From Muribaculaceae bacterium (lineage in GTDB: Bacteria; Bacteroidota; Bacteroidia; Bacteroidales; Muribaculaceae), in contig JAGBIJ010000054.1 in NCBI GenBank assembly GCA_017935045.1, positions 1-39,973 of the forward strand: a DNA stretch of 39,973 nucleotides. The letters run 5' to 3'. Below are positions 33,683 through 39,973 of the stretch, piece after piece. The translations under genes and the position numbers were made by a program. The notes under the pieces were generated by a model, which was not told the origin of the DNA, ran no database searches, and saw only the letters and a list, made by a program, of their open reading frames with translations. Each line of letters begins with the position of its first letter. Position 1 is the stretch's first letter.

Positions 33683-35047
33683 ATGAAGGAGTTTACCGAC
33701 CAGGACATAGAACGCATCGAGCAGGCCATTGAGGCCGGCGATGAGACCACGGCGCGCAATGAGATAGCGGAGCTGCACCCGGCGGACATAGCCGAGCTGT
33801 TCCGCACGCTCAACCTGCGCCAGGCTGAGTGGCTCTTCAACCTTATCTCGGACAACGAGACGAAGGCCGATGTGCTCATGGAGCTGGACGAGGATGACCG
33901 CCGCAAGCTCCTGGAGGGCATGAACCCCGAGGAAATCGGCCACTTCATCGACCTGCTGGACACGGACGACGCTGTCGACCTTATCCAGGAGCTGGACAAG
34001 GACGAGCGCCAGGAGGTAATCTCGCACATCGACGACATGGAGCAGGCCGGCAATATCGTGGACCTGCTGCAGTATGACGAGGACACGGCCGGCGGCCTGA
34101 TGGGCACGGAGATGATAGTGGTCAACGAGAACTGGAGCATGCCGCAGTGCATCAAGGAGATGCGTGCGCAGGCCGAGGAGCTGGACGACATATACAACAT
34201 CTACGTGGTCGACGACGAGGAGCGTCTGGTGGGCATCCTGCCGCTCAAGAAGATGATTACCGACCCGTCGGTAAGCAAGATAAAGCGCGTCATGGACCCG
34301 GAGCCGCGCTCGGTGGGCACAGACACACCTGTCGACGAGCTGTCGCTCGACTTCGAGAAATATGACCTTGTGGCCATGCCCGTGGTCGACACCATAGGGC
34401 GCCTCGTCGGACAGATTACGGTCGACGACGTCATGGACGAGGTCCGCGAGCAGAGCGAACGCGACTACCAGCTGGCTTCCGGTCTCGCCACCGACGTGGA
34501 TGCCGACGACTCCATCCTGGCCCAGACCAAAGCCCGCATACCCTGGCTGCTGATAGGTATAGTGTCAGGCATACTCGCCTCACTGATTCTGGCGGGATTC
34601 GAGTCGCAGCTCGCTGCTGTCACGGCATTGGCGCTGTTTATCCCCATCATCGGCGGCACGGGCGGCAACGTAGGCGTCCAGGCCTCGGCCATCGTGGTGC
34701 AGGGTCTGGCTAACGGCTCGCTGGAGATCAAGGAGTTCGGCAAGCAGTTAGGCAAGGAGGTGCTTATCGGCCTGCTCAACGCTACGGTCATAGCCTCAGT
34801 GATATTCATTTATAATCTCATAACGCTTCCGGGGGACTTCGCCGTTACCCTGTCGGTGGCCGTATCGCTGTTCTTAGTCGTGATGTTCGCCACATTGTGC
34901 GGCACCATCGTACCTCTCACACTGGAGAAACTGCATATAAACCCTGCGCTCGCCACCGGCCCTTTCATACAGATTTCCAACGATATAGTAGGTCTGGTAA
35001 TATACGTGTTCATCTCCAAGTGGTGTCTGGGCATATTCGGAGCGTAA
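33683..35047 (+). CDS. mgtE: magnesium transporter MgtE
   Basis: 454 residues. The acidic N-terminal superhelical domain (about 1-125; DLLDTDDAVDLIQELDKDERQEVI) and two CBS domains (about 130-255; ITVDDVMDEV) form the cytosolic Mg2+ sensor. They are followed by five membrane helices from about 275. The pore signature appears in ALFIPIIGGTGGNVGVQAS and LHINPALATGPFIQ. It imports Mg2+ down the membrane potential and closes when cytosolic Mg2+ is high. The N-terminal coding DNA has a distinct GAG/GAC-rich composition compared with its neighbours. Confidence 0.96.
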   Translation: MKEFTDQDIERIEQAIEAGDETTARNEIAELHPADIAELFRTLNLRQAEWLFNLISDNETKADVLMELDEDDRRKLLEGMNPEEIGHFIDLLDTDDAVDLIQELDKDERQEVISHIDDMEQAGNIVDLLQYDEDTAGGLMGTEMIVVNENWSMPQCIKEMRAQAEELDDIYNIYVVDDEERLVGILPLKKMITDPSVSKIKRVMDPEPRSVGTDTPVDELSLDFEKYDLVAMPVVDTIGRLVGQITVDDVMDEVREQSERDYQLASGLATDVDADDSILAQTKARIPWLLIGIVSGILASLILAGFESQLAAVTALALFIPIIGGTGGNVGVQASAIVVQGLANGSLEIKEFGKQLGKEVLIGLLNATVIASVIFIYNLITLPGDFAVTLSVAVSLFLVVMFATLCGTIVPLTLEKLHINPALATGPFIQISNDIVGLVIYVFISKWCLGIFGA

Positions 35048-35093
35048 ACATAAATTAACATATATGTGCATGAATACGGCACACATCTGCCGT

Positions 35094-35101
35094 TAACTTT
35101 G
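35094..35101 (+). promoter_or_regulatory. recA -7 promoter box
   Basis: TAACTTTG ends 34 bases before the recA ATG. No -33 TTG and no LexA-type palindrome was recognised in the 88-base gap. Confidence 0.5.
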
Positions 35102-35135
35102 TAACAGAAAACAAAACTCAAACCAGATACATACA

Positions 35136-36272
35136 ATGGCAAAAAAAGCAAAAGATAGCGCGCCTCAGAAGCGCATAGAAGACAGAAATATGAAGCTCGC
35201 GGCTCTGACCACAGCCATGGAGCATATACACAAAGACTTCGGCGCAGGCGCCATCATGCGCCTGGGCGACGATTCGGTGGAGGATGTGGAGGTTATCTCC
35301 TCCGGCTCCATCGCTCTCGATGCCGCCCTGGGTGTCGGAGGCTTCCCGCGCGGCCGCATCATCGAGATTTACGGTCCCGAGTCGTCGGGCAAGACCACTC
35401 TGGCCATCCACGCCATAGCCGAGGCTCAGAAGCAGGGCGGCATAGCGGCCATAATCGACGCCGAACATGCCTTCGACCGCACCTACGCCGAGAACTTAGG
35501 CGTAGACACGACCAATCTGTGGATAGCTCAGCCGGACAATGGCGAGCAGGCTCTGGACATCGCCGAGCAGCTGATTAACTCGGGAGCCATCGACATACTC
35601 GTAGTCGACTCTGTGGCAGCCCTTACACCTAAGGCCGAAATCGAGGGCGAGATGGGCGACAAGAACATGGGTCTGCACGCACGCCTTATGAGCCAGGCCA
35701 TGCGCAAACTGACCGGCGCCATCTCCCGTACCCGTACCACCTGCATCTTCATCAACCAGCTGCGCGAGAAGATAGGCGTGGTCTTCGGCAACCCCGAAGT
35801 GACTACAGGCGGCAACGCCCTGAAGTTCTATGCCTCCGTACGCGTCGACATACGCCCGGCAGCCGTAATCAAGGACAACAACGACGAGATGATAGGCCGC
35901 ACCGTCAAAGTAAAAATTGTGAAAAACAAGGTGGCGCCACCCTTCCGTCGCGCACAGTTTGACATCATGTTCGGCAAAGGCATCTCCAAAGAGGGCGAAA
36001 TCATAGACCTTGCCGTAGACCTGGGCATAATGAAGAAGAGCGGCGCATGGTTCAGCTACGACGGCCAGAAAGTGGGCCAGGGACGCGAAGCCGCCAAGAA
36101 GAATCTGGCGGAGAACCAAGTCCTCGCCGACGAAATCAGCGGCAAGATACGCGAAGCCCTGTCCCTGAATCCCGCAGCCGCCGCGCCACGCGCTGAAGAG
36201 GAACCGGTAGCCACTCCGGAGGAGATGGACGAAATCGAAGGTCTCGATTTCGACACCGAGCTCGACCTCTGA
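35136..36272 (+). CDS. recA: recombinase RecA
   Basis: 378 residues. It forms ATP-dependent filaments on single-stranded DNA for homologous recombination and the SOS response. Walker A is GPESSGKTT (80-88) and Walker B is in [21 protein letters not shown]. The DNA-binding loops are visible as [20 protein letters not shown] and [20 protein letters not shown]. The C-terminal 40 residues are acidic ([24 protein letters not shown]), as in other RecA proteins. It ends in a strong terminator. Confidence 0.98.
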   Translation: MAKKAKDSAPQKRIEDRNMKLAALTTAMEHIHKDFGAGAIMRLGDDSVEDVEVISSGSIALDAALGVGGFPRGRIIEIYGPESSGKTTLAIHAIAEAQKQGGIAAIIDAEHAFDRTYAENLGVDTTNLWIAQPDNGEQALDIAEQLINSGAIDILVVDSVAALTPKAEIEGEMGDKNMGLHARLMSQAMRKLTGAISRTRTTCIFINQLREKIGVVFGNPEVTTGGNALKFYASVRVDIRPAAVIKDNNDEMIGRTVKVKIVKNKVAPPFRRAQFDIMFGKGISKEGEIIDLAVDLGIMKKSGAWFSYDGQKVGQGREAAKKNLAENQVLADEISGKIREALSLNPAAAAPRAEEEPVATPEEMDEIEGLDFDTELDL

Positions 36273-36298
36273 TTCCCCAACACAGCATAACACATAGA

Positions 36299-36332
36299 TT
36301 CAGGCCACTGCGTTTTTTAGCAGTGGCCTGAA
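36299..36332. terminator. bidirectional terminator after recA
   Basis: TTCAGGCCACTGC (36299-36311) pairs perfectly with GCAGTGGCCTGAA (36320-36332) around a T-rich loop, between the convergent recA and DUF4294 genes. Confidence 0.65.
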
Positions 36333-36360
36333 CCGTTCTGTATTCCATGAAAGCCGGGGG

Positions 36361-36981
36361 TCAGAGGGCGCCTTGCTCTATGAGGGTGGCTATGCGTTCG
36401 ATGATGGCGTCCTCGCGGTTTTTGTCGGGCTTCCAGCTCTGCTTCATATTCATGCCGAAGAAGCGGCCGAAAGTCTGCCAGAAGCCGGCGCGGAAACTGC
36501 CTAAAAAGGCTTTGATGATATTGAAACTGCTTTGCGCCGTCTCGCGGTTTATCAGCTTCAGAAGCACTTTGCCCTGACCTTTCGTGAAGTTTTTAATTAC
36601 CGGCTTGTATTGATTGAAGATGTCTTTCTCCAGTCTGTTCAGGTGCTGCTCACGCTGCTTGGGATCGGGGATAGTCTGGATATATTCGTAGGTCTCGCAG
36701 AGGGTAGCGAAAGCCAACTTTGCGTAGGGCAGCGCTTTGCGTACATCGCGCACGGTGCGCCAATAGAAGTCCTCCTCCTTCTTGTTCTTGAATTTCATGG
36801 GAGGATAGACCGTGATGTCGTTGAAGACGGTCAGACGGCAGCGGTCGCCATACTCGTCGATTATATGATAATAGCCGCGGAATACGGGGCGTTCCACCTG
36901 CATGGGTGGCTCCTGACCCGCAGCGGCAAGCGCGGCGGTCAGCAGCATGGATATGGCTATATGCTGACGGAACGAAGTCAT
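36361..36981 (-). CDS. DUF4294 domain protein
   Basis: 206 residues with a signal peptide (ISMLLTAALAAAGQ), so periplasmic. The central part is the DUF4294 pattern: VYPPMKFKNKKEEDFYWRTVRDVRKALPYAKLA, then LEKDIFNQYKPVIKNFTKGQGKVLLKLINRETAQSSF. The family is restricted to Bacteroidota and has no known function. It is the last gene of the dapB-lepB-wbqC run, 55 bases after the WbqC-like gene. Confidence 0.85.
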   Translation of the reverse strand: MTSFRQHIAISMLLTAALAAAGQEPPMQVERPVFRGYYHIIDEYGDRCRLTVFNDITVYPPMKFKNKKEEDFYWRTVRDVRKALPYAKLAFATLCETYEYIQTIPDPKQREQHLNRLEKDIFNQYKPVIKNFTKGQGKVLLKLINRETAQSSFNIIKAFLGSFRAGFWQTFGRFFGMNMKQSWKPDKNREDAIIERIATLIEQGAL

Positions 36982-37036
36982 TTCCCTTTAAACGGACAGC
37001 GGCAGCGTTATGGTATCGCGCAAATGATAAAAAAAC

Positions 37037-37564
37037 TTACACAAGGTAAAATATGCTTTCAGGACCGAAGCGAAACAGCAGATCGAGCGCGCATATATGC
37101 CCCGGCAGATCAGTGGGTAAAGGCCGTCCTGTCGGGACGGCATCAGGATGGACGGCGAGCCAACGCAATATCCCGTCAATGCCGGAGCAATCGGCAAACA
37201 GCTCGTGACTGAGCCGTCCGAGCGAGGCCAGCGATGTGTGGCGCACCGCATAGAGCGCCTCCAGAGCGTCACGGAAATAGGGAAAATAGGGGTAAGCGCC
37301 GTAAGCGCTGGTCAGGGCATGGCAGTGGGTATGCCTCCAGTTGCCATGTTCGGAGACACCTAACTGCCAGAACGGAAGCTGCTGCAATCTGCGCCGTCCG
37401 CCCTCTATCGGCACGGTCAGCGTCTGCTCGCCCCATGCGCCGAGTATCGCCGTACGGTTCGGCGCTTCGCCGGCGTCAGGGTAAGGTGCGCCATGCAGCG
37501 CGGCCCGTACCCACGCCCTGTACCAGTCGATACAGGGCAGGTATGGTGTCTCCATACAGTTCAT
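37037..37564 (-). CDS. WbqC-like family protein
   Basis: 175 residues. WbqC-family proteins typically open with a YLPPIEY-like segment, here YLPCIDWYRAW, then NRTAILGAWGEQTLTVPIEGG, WRHTHCHALTSAYGAYPYFPYFRDALEALY. In some bacteria the gene is found in O-antigen clusters; in Bacteroidales it commonly sits next to lepB, as here, with a 4-base overlap. Biochemical role unknown. The sequence is on the short and divergent side for the family. Confidence 0.8.
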   Translation of the reverse strand: MNCMETPYLPCIDWYRAWVRAALHGAPYPDAGEAPNRTAILGAWGEQTLTVPIEGGRRRLQQLPFWQLGVSEHGNWRHTHCHALTSAYGAYPYFPYFRDALEALYAVRHTSLASLGRLSHELFADCSGIDGILRWLAVHPDAVPTGRPLPTDLPGHICALDLLFRFGPESIFYLV

Positions 37565-38985
37565 TTGTCGGGATTGGGAGTAGAGAATACCCTTTCCCAG
37601 CGGATATTGGAGGGGAAACTCTTTTCATCATCGAAGGAGATAAGCACTGTCATCGGCGTGCCCACAATATGGTCTTCGGGCACGAATCCCCAGTAGCGGG
37701 AGTCAGACGAATTGTCGCGGTTGTCGCCCATCATCCAGTAATAGTCGAGCTTGAAGGTATAGTAATCCGCAGGCTTGTCGTTGATGAAAATCTTGCCGTC
37801 GCGCACATCCACCTTGTTGCCCTCGTAAGCCTCGATAATGCGGCGGTACACAGGCAGATTGGCCAAAGTGAGATGCAGCGTGGAGCCCTGCTTCGGTATC
37901 CAGAACTCTCCCATATTCTGCAGCGTCCAGCCTGGATTGCCCCAGAGAGGGTAAATGCCTTCGGTTGTGGGCTGCATGTAGGCGCTGCGGCGCTTGATCT
38001 CGCCTATTACCTCCGGCCAGGTCTTGACCTGTGCCAGAGCCTCGGCAGTAAGAGGCACGTCATAGAATGGCGTAGGCATGCCGGGTATGGAAATGGGCTC
38101 GCCGGCGTCCTTGAGGGCTACGTCCACGCTCTGCCATCGGTCGGCGCCTATCATGCCGTTGACCGGCACGACATAATTATGCTGCACATATTTCGGCTCT
38201 TTCAGAGGCTTGCCGTTGATGTAGACTATGTCGTCTATTATCTTGAAGCGCTCGCCGGGCAGACCCACTGCTCGCTTCACGAAATTCTCGCGGCGGTCCA
38301 CAGGACGCACCACCACCTTGCCGAACTGGTCGGGATTGTCATATATGTACTTACGTCCGTCGGCAGCTACGCCACTCGTCTCCAAAGCGTTGACTATATG
38401 ATAGAAGTCCGGTTCCGGAGTCAGCAGAGGCACCGTGTCGCCACACGGCGCGTTGAAGACCACGATGTCGTAGCGCTCCACATTGCGCAGACCGGGCAGA
38501 CGGTGGTAATCCAGCTGTATGGCGTCGATATAGCTCTTACTGTTCACGCCGGGCAGCGTATGCTGAGCCAGCGGGAAATGGACAGGAGTCTGCGGCACGC
38601 GAGGCCCGTAGACAGCCTTGTTTACCCACAGATAGTCGCCTATCAGCAAAGTCTTCTCAAGCGATGAAGAAGGTATCTTGTAATTCTGGCCTACAAACGC
38701 GAAAATAAAGTAGACCAGAATAAGCGCGTAGACGATGGCATCCACCCAGCCCATGACCGTGCGCACGCCCTTGTTCTTGGATTTCTTCCACCACGTGAAA
38801 GGGATATAACCCGTAATATATATGTCGAACAGCAGGAACCAGAGCAATCCCACCCAGGGATTGCCCAGCCATATTACCCACAAAAAGAAAACTATCGAGA
38901 CTATGCCGAACCTTATCCAGCGCGAGCGGGGATTCTCCTTGACGCGGCGCATGAATCCGGCTTTGAATGAATTGAAATCAGCCAT
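37561..38985 (-). CDS. lepB: signal peptidase I
   Basis: 474 residues, longer than the enterobacterial enzyme as usual in Bacteroidota. Two or three N-terminal hydrophobic helices (IVSIVFFLWVIWLG, WVDAIVYALILVYFIFAFVG) anchor it in the inner membrane. The catalytic Ser is probably Ser108 in IPSSSLEKTL (canonical PSGSMxPTL), the Lys base Lys237 in ENFVKRAVGLPGERF, and the C-terminal box is YWMMGDNRDNSSDSRYWGFVP. An insertion of about 100 residues separates the middle boxes. It cleaves signal peptides of exported proteins such as the GH31 enzyme. It lies 14 bases after dapB. Confidence 0.95.
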   Translation of the reverse strand: MADFNSFKAGFMRRVKENPRSRWIRFGIVSIVFFLWVIWLGNPWVGLLWFLLFDIYITGYIPFTWWKKSKNKGVRTVMGWVDAIVYALILVYFIFAFVGQNYKIPSSSLEKTLLIGDYLWVNKAVYGPRVPQTPVHFPLAQHTLPGVNSKSYIDAIQLDYHRLPGLRNVERYDIVVFNAPCGDTVPLLTPEPDFYHIVNALETSGVAADGRKYIYDNPDQFGKVVVRPVDRRENFVKRAVGLPGERFKIIDDIVYINGKPLKEPKYVQHNYVVPVNGMIGADRWQSVDVALKDAGEPISIPGMPTPFYDVPLTAEALAQVKTWPEVIGEIKRRSAYMQPTTEGIYPLWGNPGWTLQNMGEFWIPKQGSTLHLTLANLPVYRRIIEAYEGNKVDVRDGKIFINDKPADYYTFKLDYYWMMGDNRDNSSDSRYWGFVPEDHIVGTPMTVLISFDDEKSFPSNIRWERVFSTPNPDK

Positions 38986-38999
38986 ATCTGTAACCTCTA

Positions 39000-39740
39000 T
39001 TATTCGTGAATATGAGCCAGCACATCAAGCATAGTGTAATGCCCCGGTGTCTGCTGCGAGGCGAGCCACTCGGCGGCCACCAGAGCGCCGATGGCGAAAC
39101 CGTCGCGCGACTTGGCGTCGTGGCGCAATGTCAGCGTGCAGATAGGGGAGTCCCACTCCACCACGTGTATACCCTTTACATCCTCCTCGCGCTCATGGGT
39201 AATCGGTATATCGCGCTCTGCGGGGGCAGTCTCCTCAGGCTCGACCCAGCCGTCATAGCGGCTGTTTTCCGCCATTATATCCTCGGCCAAAGTTATGGCC
39301 GTGCCGCTGGGGTGGTCCTTCTTGTTGACGTGATGCACCTCATGGATATTTACCGAATAATTGTCGTAGCCATCAAACAAGCGGGCCATCAGGCGGTTGG
39401 CGGCGAACATCACATTTACCCCGAGCGAAAAGTTAGAGGCCGTGACCAGACGGTTGCGCCCCCCGACATGCTCATCTATCCACTTGCGACTGCCGGCATT
39501 GAGCCAACCGGTAGAGCCGCATACGACGGGGACACCCTGTTCCCAGCTCTTCAGTATATTTTCCTGTGCCGTAGCGCCGGAAGTAAACTCTATGGCCACG
39601 TCGGCCTGACGGAAAGCATCGCTGTCGAAATCGGCGGTATTGTCCTGATCTATGATGCATACCACCTTATGGCCGCGGCTTATGGCCGCCTTCTCTATCT
39701 CATGGCCCATACGGCCATATCCTATTATCGCTATCTTCAT
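39000..39740 (-). CDS. dapB: 4-hydroxy-tetrahydrodipicolinate reductase
   Basis: 246 residues. It reduces the dipicolinate intermediate with NAD(P)H in lysine and diaminopimelate synthesis. The Rossmann start is KIAIIGYGRMGHEIEKAA. EFTSGATAQENI and CGSTGW follow, then the signature VHHVNKKDHPSGTAITLAEDI with the catalytic His and Lys. The frame can be extended to 39779, but the promoter -7 box ends at 39784, which would leave no transcribed leader; the ATG at 39740 fits the family N-terminus. It heads the dapB-lepB-wbqC-DUF4294 run. Confidence 0.95.
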   Translation of the reverse strand: MKIAIIGYGRMGHEIEKAAISRGHKVVCIIDQDNTADFDSDAFRQADVAIEFTSGATAQENILKSWEQGVPVVCGSTGWLNAGSRKWIDEHVGGRNRLVTASNFSLGVNVMFAANRLMARLFDGYDNYSVNIHEVHHVNKKDHPSGTAITLAEDIMAENSRYDGWVEPEETAPAERDIPITHEREEDVKGIHVVEWDSPICTLTLRHDAKSRDGFAIGALVAAEWLASQQTPGHYTMLDVLAHIHE

Positions 39741-39783
39741 CTGTTCTGCTGTTATCCGGAACCTGCGGGGCTCCATCAAACTG

Positions 39784-39814
39784 CAAATTTAAGAAAAACT
39801 TTCCGTTCACACAA
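39784..39814 (-). promoter_or_regulatory. dapB promoter
   Basis: On the minus strand: TTG (39812-39814), a 20-base spacer and TAAATTTG (39784-39791). The start point falls near 39777, giving a leader of about 37 bases and likely driving the whole four-gene run. Confidence 0.65.
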
Positions 39815-39973
39815 TACCCGGTTTTCCGTCCGACACGGCTGACGCATCTTAATTTTTTACAACATCAAAACTTTTTAAGGCATACAAAAGGTAATCATTG
39901 TCCCAGCCGGCTTTCTTCCGATGCCCTTTAACCCCCATTGACGACACCTTTGCATTCTTGATGATGTTTAATC

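Overview
The window reads as a chromosomal segment of a Bacteroidales bacterium, probably Muribaculaceae-like; the family is an inference from gene content and order. Four things support it. Many genes are preceded by the Bacteroidota promoter (-33 TTG/TTTG and -7 TAnnTTTG). Shine-Dalgarno sites are mostly weak. Several secreted proteins end in a short sorting-domain-like tail. The proteins match families typical of the order (DUF4294, WbqC-like, DUF6056, a large nucleoside kinase, LysS-GpsA-Pgi order). No rRNA, tRNA or CRISPR array was seen.

Bases 1-4199 are an accessory island. A AAA_14/DUF4143 ATPase, an AT-rich HEPN-domain protein and a HicA/HicB toxin-antitoxin pair lie between two imperfect direct repeats of about 135 bp. 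Each repeat carries a shared module, an intrinsic terminator and a short attachment-site-like motif. One repeat is preceded by a good promoter and no gene, so it may make a small RNA.

Bases 4200-8200 hold small accessory genes: a maltose-acetyltransferase-like gene fused in frame to the tail of a lost acetyltransferase, a 318-bp MITE-like element with a 5-bp target duplication, an AraC regulator divergent from an exported flavodoxin, and an HxlR regulator divergent from a cupin. Bases 8200-17450 hold a nucleoside kinase, QueG, a small unknown protein, and a minus-strand set of GH31 enzyme, leucine-rich-repeat protein, TrmB and Mrp. Bases 17450-22740 are a surface and secretion region: a long non-coding gap with a duplicated operator-promoter and an orphan promoter, an outer-membrane barrel, two lipoproteins sharing a duplicated leader, a two-repeat secreted protein, and a NeuD-like acyltransferase.

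Bases 22740 to the end are mostly core genome: nadA with a terminator-bearing leader and a coupled membrane protein, leuS-rdgB, lysS-gpsA, pgi, mgtE, recA, and a minus-strand run dapB-lepB-wbqC-DUF4294. Gene overlaps suggest translational coupling at hicA-hicB, nadA-DUF6056, leuS-rdgB, lepB-wbqC and LRR-trmB. The most unusual material is the island-flanking RNA/att-like repeats, the MITE whose two hairpin arms keep pairing although their stem sequences differ, and the long inverted-repeat operator found both before the DUF4143 ATPase and, orphaned, at 17639-17684.
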